A stretch of 64,000 nucleotides of DNA from Arcuatula senhousia (Eukaryota > Mollusca > Bivalvia > Mytilida > Mytilidae), in contig OZ020311.1 in assembly GCA_963971305.1 (NCBI GenBank), positions 3,038,001-3,102,000 of the forward strand, in the 5' to 3' direction. Both the position numbers and the translations under genes were made by a program. This document shows positions 21,801-36,800 of the stretch, in pieces. Below the pieces are notes generated by a model. The model worked only from the letters and a program-made list of their open reading frames with translations. It did not search any database and was not told where the DNA came from. Within the stretch, counting starts at the first letter, position 1; every line of letters begins with the position of its first letter.

Positions 21801-24800
21801 ATAGTCTATGGAATGTAAGGATTTCAACGATGTATGATAAGTGTTTATAAGGTTAAATATAGTTTTAGAATAGTTATTGGAAGAAGCATAGGTGCTGCAA
21901 AACTATGGATGTTTCTGACGTTTTACCTAGAAGTGTGTTTTACTACCATTAATGTAATTGTCAACAATTATACTAGCATTGAACGCGAACTAAATACCCA
22001 TGTTAATTGGTGGAATTAAAGCTAAATAAATATACAACAGATTAGTTAAAAAAAAAATTGGAAAATATTAGTTGTCTTGGAAAAAAGGCCATAGCAACCA
22101 AAACAGCATATTTTAAAAATTTCGAGTGAAAACGTTGCGTAACGTTTTGCCAACTTTTCAGCTACATCATTTCTGTTTTTATAAAGGCGAAAACGACCAA
22201 ATAGACAAAATCTCTTTAAAATAAAATTAATGTATGGATACTTATTTATTTGCTGAATTTTTTCGACAGAACTCCGTATTTTGATGCAAAATGTGACGAT
22301 TTTGTCTCTTAGGAACACGATATTCAAAATTGTCGTACTTGGTCTTTACTTTGCAAACTGTGTTAATTTCATAGGTAAAATCTCCCCGGACTTTAAAAAA
22401 TAATCAATTAAAAGGTAAATGTCAATTATTTTATCAATAAATAACAAAAATGTGTAAAAATGTTGATTTTCATCTTAGAAACACAAAGACACCATAATAT
22501 GATATACTTTTCCAAAAAATATTGCAAAACTACGGTCAAAAGTGAAAATAGGGTTCCAACTTTGACTGGCCACAACATGGCTTATATACATGTATGACCT
22601 AAAAGAAATTGCCAAACATCATTTTGTTCCAAATATAATCAAGTTTTGAAATATACAAAGCACTTACATACATAAAAAAATGTTTATCTATTAAGGAAGT
22701 AAGACACAGTTCGGTTTTGTTTACAAGTTAGTTTCGGAGAGTGACATCCTAGAATTTCTAAAGTAAAATACAAAGGTCGAACTTAAGTAGCTATAAATTA
22801 AGAATGCCTTATAATTAAGTAACGAAAGTGTGCTCAACTGATAGGGTGTCTTTCAGAGATAACATTTTTGACAAAACATAAAAATATTCGAAAAAAACGA
22901 AAATTTAGCGTCCCTTTTTCGGCATGGTGTCATTTTTATTTTACCGATCTTTTGAACGTTTTTATTAATGCTTGTTTTTAAGGTAAAAAATGCGACGTCA
23001 TTTCTTGAAAAAATAAGCCGGTCGATGTATAGGTTTTTTACTTTTAATAAACAGCCAGGCTTATGTACTTTCAGAGCATGTATAGCACTATAGAGGATTT
23101 AGTGCAGGTTTGAGTCTAATCTAGGCTTGAATTATGGTAAGAATGTGTAAATTTTAGTGTTTTTTCATGTATAATTTGTTTTCGGAGTTATCGGTTTGTA
23201 ATGAAAAGATCTTATTTTTGCAAGTAACAACTAACTGGAAGATAATCTATGGAATGTAAGGATTTCAACGATGTATGATAAGTGTTTATAAGGTTAAATA
23301 TAGTTTTAGAATAGTATTGGAAGAAGCATAGGTGATGCAAAACTATGGACGTTTCTGACGTTTTACCTAGAAGTGTGTTTTACTACCTTAAGGGAGGTAG
23401 GTTTGACAGCATTTTACAAAGACCCAACAAACTTACTGTCCAAAAATTTAGGCTAGAATTATTTAACAAATGTTGAAGATTTCCTATGAAAAATTTTGTT
23501 TTTATATTGCCAGTCACAAAATTATGACATTGAAAAAAGGTGAAAAACTGCCGAATTTGGGTGACATGATGTTAGATTTAAAGAGTCATTGACTGTTCAA
23601 CCTGTGAGTAAAATCCAAAACTTGATATCAGAACAACATAACCAATCTGCAAAAGTTAGCACTGGCCAGTAAATATGATTTTTGGCAAATTCAGGGAATT
23701 TGACATTTGGAGAAAATTTGTATAAGATAAATAGTAAAAACTAAAATTCAGGATTCTGACAAGCGAATCTCACATCCTAATTAATCAGGCTGTCAAACTG
23801 AAAGAAAAAAAACAATGATGGGGCACTCTAATGTTGGAAGACTGGAAATTCAAAGGCAAAACCAGCAGAATAAAATGACAACTACAAATTTCAAATTCTT
23901 TGGTAATGATCGGGCATGTCCTGACAATCATCACATATCAGTGCAACAAATCGCTGCACTCCAGAAAAATCAACACTTGGTACTCTTGTATAAAGTATAT
24001 AATGAACGAATTAGATATACCTAATCCAGGGGCTGCTCTGGCCTCAAAATTTTTGTCGCCAGAAAAATCGCCAGAAATTAGTCGCCAGTACGTACGTTTT
24101 CATTGAGGGGTCATGCTTGTGTAATGTATGTTTAAATGATATTGTTTTCAGTCTTTTTTTCAGGTGCATGTTGAAGAATGGTTTATTCTCATTGAAAGAC
24201 TTTTTAAATAATAAATGATGAAGGTGGAGCCTTTCTTGTTTGATATCTTTTTGAAATAAAACATACCATGATTTATTTAATTATTTATCATGTTAATTGC
24301 CATATACAAATCAAATAATAACAATACAATAAACATAACAATACACAAAAAAACACAGCACCATATGAATGAATACTCAACCTAGAGAATAAAGATCACT
24401 GAAAGCACTAAATGAGCACTATGAAAAAAGTATTATTTAGAAAAGCAAAGATAAAATTTTGTAGAATCCATCACATTTTCATGACCAACAGAGATTGCAA
24501 AAAATCAATGTTTGACAGACCGTGGACACATTATAAAGATTCATCAATCATCACTCATGTGGTTTCTATTGAATCCTGTACATTATTAGAATGTTTTAAT
24601 AAAAATTATCATGATTTTCACAAATAAAAACTTCTTATTCCAGTATTGTTGTGTGTTTGTTTATTTATTTCATTTTGAAAAAAAACAGCTGATGGTAATA
24701 GTTTGGTAAAAATATTTCTGTTCCTAAAAACAACTTCTTTTCAGTTTCTTTTTTTTTTAAATAAGAATAATAAAATAAGTTTTATTTTGATTTATTTATC

Positions 24801-27800
24801 TTCCCTTTCTTTGTTTGCTCTCTGAAATCATTATCGTGTATATCCCTCAGTAACCTCATTTGAATTGTTCTAAAAATAGAATGGTTTGTTTACATGTGTA
24901 GTTTCTTTCTTGTGATTATTTGAGGAACTTAATAAGGTACAGATTACTATTCTCTCATTGTTTTGTGAATTAAAACTCATCCCAAGCTGGAGATAATTTT
25001 GATTTACCGGCAATTATTTGTTTTGACACCTTGGCTGACATGAGGCCATGTGTGCAATCAACAGACGATACTTTGTCAAATTGGCTTGGACAATTAAAGT
25101 CATTCAGGCGTACATTAGAAATTTGTTCCTGATCACTGTTTTGACACCTTTATTGCATTATCAAAAGATGTAAGCCTAATTTCTAATTAGTCGTTAATCC
25201 TTTTCTTCAACCTGCTGTGATCTACCGTTTACCTATTCAATTATCTACCTGCTCATCCGTGGCGACGCTTGATCACACACGATAACTTACCTGTTGACAT
25301 ATTGATCAATACTGGCGATGTGTATTCAATTTCCGGTCGAAAATGATAAAACTTACTTAGGCGCCAGAAAAATCGCCAGCAGCCGTTTTTTGTCGCCAGC
25401 AAGAAAAAAATATCGCAATTTGCGACATTGGCAAAGCCCAGCGCGATCCCTGCTAATCTGAATATGAAAGCTGGAGCTTTAGCTAACAATATTAAAAAAA
25501 CTATTATGTTATGTGACAACTATTTTGAGTATTGGCATAAAATGCAGCATGAAGCCATAGCAACCGCAAGGGGAAGCTTTGCACCTACTTACTTTTAAAC
25601 AGTGTTTTGAGAGAGAGAAATATTCAGAAAATAAACAGTTTAAAATTAGACAAGCACTGTGTAAATTAAGAATCAGTGCTCATCCTTTATTAATAGAATA
25701 TGGCAGATATAAAAATATTGACAGAAAAGGGCTTCAGTATGATGTCCTTAACGGGAGTATCAAAACTAGGTCTGTCGGATATCTACTTCCTGTTAACTGA
25801 CTTAGTCTATTTTCAACATTACTGGTCAATTGTTGAAAATTTCTGTAACATTTTTCTTAGCAACTACATATCGCAGTGACTTGAAATTTGGTATATGGCT
25901 TCAGTATGGTGTCCTCTATCATGAGTATTGAAATAAGGTGTGTCTGATGTCTACTTCCTGTTTACCAACATAGTTAATTTTGGGGGTAGCAGGGGTATGC
26001 TAAGTGAGCAGTAGCTCACAGATTACTTGTTTTCACGAGGTATTTATTTCACAGATTTCGCAGTCAAGCATTTTTGGCAAAATTAAATACCCGCGAAAAT
26101 GGAATGAATTGTATGAAATGAATAGAATGATGAGCAGAATTTGTGAAATTAATCACCCCCGAACTTGGGTGAAATCATAAAAAAAGTATGTTAACTTTAC
26201 AGTACGTTAATTGTCATGTTTTCCCATTGAGTCTTGACTTTCCCTCAACTCAAGTTACAAAAATTTAGTTATAATGGAAATAAAATATGAGGTACATTTG
26301 AAGCTAATTGATGTGGAATAAATGAACAAAAATTTAGATATTAATTGAAGTCTGCTAACAGAAAATAATCCAATGTGGAATAAGTGAACAATGTATGTGA
26401 AACAAGTTAAATCAGCAGCAATTTAAACATGCAAAATAGAAAACGGTCAGCATTCTTGAATGTGAGCGGTGGTTGCTGATCAATGTCTTTGCCTAGATCA
26501 AAGATATAATGCCTATAATGATATGATATATACAATGTATACCCGGTATATCTATACAGGGAAGAAACATAAGTCCATGTCTAACCAAAATAACACACAG
26601 AATCTGGACATATTTGTTGACATTACTGGATAAACATGTATACTCTATTGTATTTTAGGTGGTTGCTGCCTTGACCCAGTTTTCTAGCCTATTAAATACA
26701 GCCAGAACCAGTTCAAATATCAGAACATACAGAGGTGTAAATAGGAAACATAGGAAAGAAATAAGGCCTTCAGCACAAACAACAGAAAATTGTTCAGAAA
26801 AAAATGAAGATGGCGAAAAGGTAAATGTATGCTTCAAGAAGTCTGAAAGGTTCTCCATGCAGTTTTGTCTAGTCCAGTTAAAGAGATGTGGAATAAATGT
26901 GCCACAATCTTCATATGTAAGCAACATTTTAAAACAGACAGTCAGTGACAGGACAAGTGTTTGCTGCCCACTTCCTTGCAATAAGCACTAGATTGTTGAT
27001 TAAAACCCAATCCTAAAAAAAATTAACATCTTTCCTGCTTATTACAACAGAGCACACTGTTAATTTTGCCAGAAGTATGAATTAATTGAAAATTTATTGA
27101 ATGGTTATATAAATAATGTAAAGAATTCCAAAGAGGCAGCTTACAGGGCAGTTTGGTTTTGACCCTATTTTAATTTTATTAAGGTTCTGTTTAGACAGGT
27201 AATATTGTTAAAGTAAAACATGATAAACACAAACACCTATGCCAACATTTCTTGATGGTTTTGTTTTCAGAAATACATTGAGATTGAAGACATCTTAAGA
27301 CTACCTGCTGTTGTCAGTTTAGAAGAGTTATGTGCCCCTTCATCTATTGCCAGAAAACTTGGAGAGTCAACCCATGTATCAGCTGAAACTTTCTTTGAAA
27401 ACAAATCAGGTAGGCTAGCAGCTTAGTTGTCAGGAATCTTCAGTTTAAACTTTTTAAATTCCAAGACAGCTTTCAAATTCCATCACATGAGACATTCTTT
27501 AGTGAGGACAGATCTTCTGTTAAATTTGAACGAAAAGCAATATTTGTATTAACCTCCTGATTATGGCTGAAACATTCAACATTTACTGGAATCAACCAAA
27601 CACCAATTCAATTATAGTCACCATTGTTTGTCATATCATGTGTTACCCTTTGTTAGATTTAATGATCACATCTATCTGTCTGATACATTATTGTCCAGAT
27701 GATAATTGTTAAATGAAAAGGCCTCAACAGATATTTTACAGTTTAAACAACTGTATTGAAAAAAAAGTCAAGTTTGATAAGAATTAAACGAAAAAGATAA

Positions 27801-30800
27801 TTTTCAAGTAAGAATATTGTTGTTCATCGGCAGATCCAGGGGAAAATGTTTTTTCACAACAATTTACATGTAAAACTAACTAACCCCCTTAGCCATGCCG
27901 GCATGATAAACCCCCTGTAAGGGTAAGTCAATCTCAAAATTTTTCAATTTATTTTCTTATGTCGAAAATAATTCCAGATTCAAATAATAATTTGTTTAAT
28001 CATGATAATTTTTGCCAGTTTTAAGGGATGTGCACGCCCTCCATGCCCCCTCTAAATTGTCCTCCTGACATTAAATTTGTAACCATGCTAGAATTATAAT
28101 GCTTACCCCGTTGATGCCTAATTTGTTTGTTATTTACAGGTTTCCCTGAAGTATTATTGGACTCTAATGTACAAGAAAACCATAGAAAATTATGGCATTC
28201 TGAACCTTTTAAGAAGTTATTACACCAGACTCATTCTCTTTGTAAGTACAATATGCTAACATTACCAGTCTAGAAAACTATATTGTTTATTATTAAGTGA
28301 TAATTTTAGTTTTAAGGTGATGAATGTCTGCGGACAGATATGGGGAGGGGATAATTTTTTTAACAGTTTCCTCAACAACTACTTATCTGATAGGTCTGAG
28401 CCTCTTGATATTTGGTATGACCCATCAGCTTGGTGTCCCATATATGATTTCAGGGTTGCTGCTCACTAAGGGCTGTTCCAGAATTAATCGTGTGTGGTGG
28501 TTTCTATTTTAATTTCTATTACATATATGGTGGGTGGTGGGTGTTTTAGACATATTTTGTGAAGAAATAATGATAAAAATTGATTATTTTTTTATGGGTG
28601 GTGGGGTAAAGAAAAAAGTGCCTCACGACCCCCCCCCCCCCCCCCCCCCCACACACAAACACATTTAATTCTGGAACAGCCCTAACTTCCAATTTAATGA
28701 AATCTGGCCATTTTTGTCTTGAATCCATTTGATAATATATTTGTCTTTTTATAGTTTTTCAACAAACAAGAGGATTTAAAACGAGAAGATCAGGAGCCAC
28801 TGGTATTGGTAGTGCCAGACAAGAAGATACAGACCAAACCTTATTTACAGATTTTAAGGATGTAAGCATTGTCAAAACAAACAGGATTTGCAAAGTTTTT
28901 ATCCGATTTTTACTTCAAATTCTTTAAATACATAAAATAAAGCTGTAATTTATAATTGCTAGAGAAAATTGTACATTTCAAGTTAGTCAGATCTTAATAT
29001 TGCTTGTTGCTAATACACATAACATGCAGCTTTTTTGCAGTAAGGACACACAAGGTCAAATATACAAATTATCTCATTATTTCAAAGATTATTATTTCGA
29101 ATTATAATTATTACCCTTTCTTAGAATATTTTTATCAAATATTAGACATTTTTATTTAAATTGACAAGATTTTTGGCCAGATTTCACGGAGTGAAAAATC
29201 CGGGTTATAAAATGGTGAATGTCTGGCGGGGGGGCGGCGTGCGGGCGGGGAAAATATTTTCGTAACAGTTTTCTCAGCAACTACTAATCACAGCCACTTG
29301 ATATTTGGTATACAGCATCAGGGTGGGGTCCCATAATGTGGGATGCGATTTTAGGTTTGTCGCTCACCTACTTCCTGTTTAACGAAATCCGGCCATTTTT
29401 GACTTTGACAGATTTTTTTCAGGTTAGGGAACAAGTCCAGGATAAAATACTAGGAACAGGCAAACATGCTACTACAGATAAATTAAAGAAATTGTTAAAG
29501 GAAAACAGTAGCGACGAGATACAGAAAAAGATCAAAGTTGCCTTTGCAGAGGGTTACATTGCTAACGATGAAAAGAAAGGAACGACCAAGGCTGTATCAA
29601 CTTACCTCGTCAGAGCTTTGATGTTTTGTTTTTTTGCCTACGTTATCTTTAACTTTCTAATGTCATCAGGTACATAACAATCCAATTTAATTAATACTAT
29701 CAAAGTTAAATTCCTGAGCGTAGCAAAATTTATTGGCTGGAACTTTGTTGTCATTAGTATTTGAACACACGTGAAGGTTAGCACTGCTGGTGGAGTTTTA
29801 ATTCCCCGAGGTTAGCCCGCTCCGGCACCAACACTTTTGAGTTGGAGAAAACATCAAAGTTTTAAATTATCCGTCTAAATTTCAAAATTATATAAACCCA
29901 AAGGTTCTTCCTACCCCAGACATAGGTTGATTATCTTAGTTATAATTTGGTTTCCCAGTTTGGTATTTTTGGATTTTACTGTTATATGCTCTTCATATTC
30001 ATACAGTGTTTGGCATTTTCAATATTTTTGGTAGAGCGCCTCTGATGAGTCTTGAATAGACGAAATGCGCGTCAGGCGTAGCAAAATTTATTGTCTGGAA
30101 CTTTGTTGTCATTAGTATTTCTGGATTGGGAATAAAATAGCTACTTCTTGAGTCAGAAATTTGAATTTTATCATACCTTTATGTGTCATTGAAATCAAAG
30201 GGAATTTTCTTTTTACATGTAGTTCGGAATTAAATTTTGTGGTTTCCCTGGCCCCTGAAAATTGTAAATATATGAAAATTAATTGCAATAACTGTCAATG
30301 TACTTTTTTTTAGGGTACTTATTTTCACAATTTAACAATTTCAATCAAGTTAGCTGGTACTTTATTTCACGTTTTCAGTGTATTATTCTAATCATTTTCA
30401 TAGTAATATTTGCGGTTATTTAAATTTGCTATAAATGCCTGACGGTGAAATCCGTGAAAATAAATACCTTGCAAAAATATTAAAGTATGCTAACAGTAAA
30501 TGTATATCACAAGATATAGTACCTTCTCTTTGATTGGGTAATCAAAATCAAATGCTTACCATTAATAGAATTGATGCCCTGTATATTGCTGTATTTGGTA
30601 GAACACAGAAAAAATTACAACACACAAATTAATATCATAACTATAATACATGTAATATAAAAAAACTGACCTAAAATAGAGCTGAAATTTTCTGAAGTGC
30701 ATCCTTTGTCAGGGGCAAAATATACTAGATAAAAGAAGAAATTAAATGTGTTAATATGTCATAAATAAATTATATTTGTTATGGCAGGAGGGAAGAACAT

Positions 30801-33800
30801 TGGACTCAGTATCATTACAAAGGAACCTCACGAGGTCGCACCTGAAGATGTTCATGTCACTTTTGATGATGTGAAAGGGGTATGTATGTATGATTTGATA
30901 GTGTAGAAAATAATGAGATGTGGAATAAGTGTATGCAGCACAACTCGCATAACAAGTGGTAATTTAGTGAAAACCACATGGACAACTGCCAGCAGCCTTC
31001 AAGGAGGCCAGTGGGCGCTGCTCATTGTTCTGCATTTGGCCCATAGTCTAAATAAAATGCAGACTTGAGGAAAACAAGTGCCATGTGAAAATGAACTTTC
31101 AGATTTGCAGGATTTTGCTTACTGTTTCCAACATTTTGGATATGGATACTTTTCTTTTGAAATGTGGGGGTTTTGGCCTCCCAATGTTTTGATTTTAATG
31201 ATCCAGGTGAGATGTTACTTCTTGAAATAGTTGTATATTTCAAGCAAAACCAATATACCTACATTTAAATTTTAATAAGTTTGTTTTCAACTTTCACAAG
31301 GAAAAGAAATACATTTAAAAATGTTCAAAATGAGCATTCAGGTAGTTTTACATTTTACATGAGCAAGTATGTTCAAAAGTTTCACAAATTCTACCTATCT
31401 TCTCTAAAATTATGGCATGGGAATAATTTATAATTTGACAGGATGGTTCAATTAGACAAACTGTATTTCCTAAGCAAGGTCCTTGGATCTGTTGGATTCT
31501 CTCCTGTTTTGAGTGTGGGACATCATTGTCCCATGGACTCATTTCTCAATTATTTTTATGCCCCATCTACCAAAGTAGGGGGCATTATGTCTTTTGGACA
31601 TATTCTTGTTAAATATACAAAAAGATTTTCATGATAATATTACATTTCATGAACCAACTGTTAAGATATTTTATTCCTTTCATTAACAGATTGATACTGC
31701 CAAAGACGAACTTATGGAGGTTGTAGATTATTTAAAAGATCCAAAGAAATATACTTCATTAGGAGCCAAGCTGCCTAAAGGTTTGTTCAGTTTCAGACCA
31801 TTCTATAGTTTTTATAGGCCGAACAAATAGACTTCTAAGTTGATGGAGTCTATGCCACCACAAAAATGTCTTGCTAATTATTTACACTGCATGTTGTCCA
31901 ATTTTTATACCCCGCCACACGAAGTGGCAGGGTATTATGGTCTACCCACAGTTTTTTTTGGTATCTGTCCGTCCCCCGAGGTTTCCGACCAATTACTTAA
32001 AACGCGTCAAAGGATTTGAATGTTATTTTGCAAGTTCGATTTCCAGCATGATCCAAAAAACAGTTTGAAAAATCAAATTTCATGAAATTTTGAGTTTCCA
32101 ACTGATAACATGAAAATGTGTCAAGGGATTCAAATGACATTTTGTACAGCTATTGAGTATAATAAAATACAGGTCAAGTTTGATTTCCAGCATGATCTGA
32201 AAAACAGTTTTCCAGATAGGCCACTTTGAAAAATCAAATTTCATGAAATTTTGAGTTTCCGACTGATAACTTGAAAACACATCAAGGGATTTTAATGATA
32301 TTTTGCACAGCTGTTTATTACAATTAAATACAGTTCAAGATCAATTTCCAGCATGATTTGAAAAATAGTTTTTGAGATTGGCCACTTTGAAAAAATCAAA
32401 TTTTATTATGGAGACTTTTGTAGAGCTAAATGAGCTGAACATTTAAGCAAGCAACAGCTTTTCTCTATCTGCAAAAGTTTTCATTCTACAGGCCAAAAAC
32501 ACTATAACTTTTGATATCATATTGTGGCGGGGTATCATTTAATGTCACATTACATGCCCTATTTTTGTATTGTATATTCATGGAGACGACAATCAATAAG
32601 TTGGTTAAACTAAATGTCCAATCAATTTGCTTTATTTGCAATAGAATATTAATAAACCAACTAAAAAAGACTACAACAATATTCTTTCGTATTTAATACA
32701 ACAATAAAATTAAATAAAAACCCAAACCAACCAGTATTTCAACCATCTTGACAATATCAATTGTCATTCACACTTAAAGTCATTGTTGTCAGGAATGATT
32801 TTAAAAGCTTCATGTATTCAACACATATGGCATGTATCAACCTCTGTTTACGCCTTCTCCCACAACTATACGATTGGAATAAAAAAGTCTACTAGTAATC
32901 TAAATTCATCCATATAAATGTCCCATAAACACTTATCACACATGTTTGTTTGTTTCAGGAGTGTTGTTGGTTGGACCACCAGGTATTGGGAAGACTCTGT
33001 TAGCGAGGGCTGTGGCAGGTTTGTTCTTACATCAATGTCCATCTTGTGGTCTCCTTAGGCGAGCAGCATAAAAGAGATTTCAGCACAACTTTCTCTGAAA
33101 CTTTGTTTAATAAACCTAGGACAATTCTTTCTTACATGTATTGTGAACAAGATTATTCTTGAAATGGCGTTTTGCCTGATTCATTTGTCCGTCCATTTGT
33201 TAATCTCTCTACAAGGCAAAGTTAATTAAATTTGTAACTTTAGAAATAATAAAAGATAAAGCTTTCAAACTCATAACAGCAAACAGCTTAGTGGCTACAT
33301 TCATACTGAAGATGTGTTACTACATGTACATGTATTATAGAAGAATTTGAAAAAAAAATTGAAGATTTGCTTGTTAAGCTTAAGAATTCAAATACAGTGG
33401 CACAGATCCAGAAATATAGATAGTCTAATGATTATGAGTTTCATTTTAGGAGAAGCTGGTGTTCCCTTCTTCCAATGTTCTGGATCAGAGTTTGATGAAA
33501 TGTTTGTTGGTCTGGGAGCAAAGAGAGTAAGAGACCTATTTAGTAAGTTTTGACTGTCTGTTAAGTCACTGAAAAAAAAATAAAGCTAAAAATTCAAAGG
33601 GCCTTGGTTTGATTTAAACACAATTCAATAAGAAAATGATTGGATAGCAGGCCAAGGCCTATACATATCCTCTCCCCAAGAGGTCCTTGGGAACTGGGAT
33701 GGTTACAATGGCAATACTTCTTACTTTTTATAGGTAATTCAATAAAATTGTGAGGTCACAGATATAAAAAAAAAACTTGAAAAATAGCTATACCTTTCTC

Positions 33801-36800
33801 ATAATCCTGATTTATGAGGTTGTCACTACACTTGCAATGTGGTGTGAAAACCAGTTAGTTTGTGCTTATATTGAGATGATTGTTAAAGCTGTGAATGCAT
33901 AAACCATGTACATGTATTTTATTCCATGTAAGCTTTTTAATTGAAAGAAAAATTTCTGTGGTCTTATTTGAAATTTAAAACTTTATTTCTGTAGAGAAAG
34001 CCAAGTTACGAGGGTCCTGTGTGATATTTATAGACGAGATAGACAGTGTAGGGGCCAGTAGAACCAGTTCAGAGCTCCACCCATATGCCAATCAAACCAT
34101 CAATCAACTGTTAGCAGAAATGGATGGGTAAGACATTTTAAACTAGTATTATATACACATATAGTACTAGGGTAAGACAAAATAGACCGAAATATTAGCT
34201 TTTAAAGGATATCTCAATGTTTGAGTCATGTTAACAATAGTTATCATGGTCACAAATTGATGCCACTCAAACCACCAATCAACTGTTGGCAGAATAAGAT
34301 GGGTATGACTAAATGATGACTTTAATTATAACTTAGGGAAGGGAAGGGGGTTGTGTTAAACAGCATCAAATCATCATTCAACAGTTTAGTGAAATTGGTT
34401 AGATTTAATGGTAGACTGCATTTATAGATAAACTAATGAAGTCTTAAGGTTGAGTGAAGTGGAACATAACAAGTGTTACGGTCACACATATGCCAAACAA
34501 AAAACAGCAAAGTGTCATGATCTTATTACCAATCACATCATCAACCAAGCATTAAGTGCTATTCTCTGTAAGAATCAGGCAATGAGTGAATCATGATTTT
34601 AAAAACACAAGTTTGACTTCAAAATACTGTTCAAAATGCTTAAATAGTATCAAAAAATGCATTGATTTTTGAGATATATTTTGGTTGAAATGCATACAAA
34701 ATTTGATCTAAGGGAGATAACTTGTATCAAGTCATACTAAATCCCTAACATTGTAACATAATTTTTTTTCCCATCCTCTGACACTGGAGATGACAACTTA
34801 TGATTGTTATGATTATGATTACCATGCGTTGTCAAAACATCATGATTCAAACATTTTCGATTTTGCCTGATTTTTACAGAGAACTGCACTTAATAGCTAA
34901 GACTTAATACTGTGATATTACTTAAAAGGGGGGGGGCTTTCTGTTTTTCATTAAATCACAGACAACACACGTCTTCCTAAGTATGAATAGGGAAAGAAGT
35001 ATCTTTAGGTATCTGTTTAAAAAGTACTGTGGTGTAGAGTTATTAAGAATTAAAACTCTTCTTGTTAACACAGAAATTGTATAATTTAAACCACACACAT
35101 TATTCCTTTTGTCTTGATTTTCAGGTTTTCACAGAATGATAATATTATAGTTCTTGGTGCTACAAACAGAGTGGACCAACTTGACAAGTATGTTTACAAC
35201 TAATTAAAACATGCAAATGTAAAGAAAATAATAACCTCCTGCAATTTGTAGTATTCAAAATGACAACACAATACCATTTTGGAATAAGCAAGGTATAGCA
35301 AAACAATCTAATGTTATGAACTAGAAAAATATTAATGTCATTAGAACAGTTTAGTACAGCTATTTAAAATAACAACAGCCTGCTTTTAGCTATGCATGCT
35401 ATGTATGCTATGTATTGCAATATAACAAACATATTTACAATACAACACAATGCTCATATTGACAAATGCTAGCATTTAGAATTAAAAGATTGTTTAATAA
35501 TTTATATTTAGGCAATCAAAGAAGCTTAAAAAAACTTTCAAATTGTTAAAGGTCTTTTTTTCATGTAAACAGACTTTCAATTGCTTTTGTATTCATAGGG
35601 CTTTGCGGAGAAAGGGGAGATTTGATGTAGAAGTAAGAGTTCGACCTCCAGATCTTAAAGGAAGAATGGAGATATTAGAATTGTATCTTGGTAAAGTCAG
35701 AGCTAGTCCAGGTATGTTTACAAAAAGACATATGGAGTAAATAAATACGCATTAAACAACATCACATTATAAACATTAATACAAAACAAAGCTATCCCCA
35801 GCATATTGCAAGTTGGGTCCGCAGGTAACATTGACCATTAATAACATTATAAATATACAAAATGATATCAAGCAAAGAAACAGTTCTTAATTTCATCAGA
35901 AATCACTGGAAAAACTGCATAAAACAAATATACAAATGAAGAAATATTAGATAATTATGCTTTATACAAAATGACATTAATATATACATTGTAGATATTG
36001 AAATAAAACAAATAAAAGAAATTAACCAGATTAACATTCTGATAAACCCATGTACATGTATTAATCTTTATTAAACTGTCCTTTAGGCCAAAACAAAATA
36101 TATGTTTGTTTCCTGCTTCTTACTCTTGAAAATTAGGGTAGGTAGGTAGGATTTTTTTTTTTACAAAATTATTTTACATTGAGTCAATGGGAAAGCAATC
36201 CCAACTTTAAAGGTGCTTGTTCCAAAATACCAATAAAAACTTAAGGGTAGGGTTAAAACAAATAGGGAAGGTAGGGGACCAGGAAACAGACTTTTTTTTT
36301 GGCCTTAAACAAAAATTGGGAACCTGAGTTGCTGAGTGGTCTAAGGTGCTGGTTTTAGTACCACACTATTGATCACCAGTCAATTACAACTACAGGTTGT
36401 TTAATCGATTCCCAGTCTGTAATTTCACAAAAATGGGACTATCCACCTGTAAGTAATTACAATGTAAGTTTGTCAGTGAGCCACCCAAGGTCAGTGGTTT
36501 CCTCTGTGTATTCTGGTTTCCTTCATCATTTGAACTGACTGCACCATATGGCTCAGGTGCGTCAGAGAGGGTGTTAAACACCAACACACACACACACACA
36601 CACACACATCTTTTGACATTTTTACTTTCAGATATAAATCTTGAAGGCTTGGCGAAAGGAACCATAGGTTTTACTGGAGCAGACTTGTCCAATCTTGTCA
36701 ACACTGCTGCCCTGAAGGCTGCCATGGACAATGATAGTGTGGTTACAGAGAAGAATCTGTACTGGGCCAGGGATAAAGTCCTCATGGGTAAGATTGATGT

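Noticed and set aside
20398..22327. Duplicated 61- and 93-codon ORFs in the 1.44 kb repeat as a gene family
   Set aside because: Identical only because the DNA was duplicated. No splice, start or domain support, and opposite-strand ORFs are equally preserved.
26659..26991. A separate 110-codon gene
   Set aside because: Its first 86 codons fit as YME1L exon 2: acceptor TTTTAG, phase 0 on both sides, N-terminal similarity after exon 1. The remainder is intron read-through.
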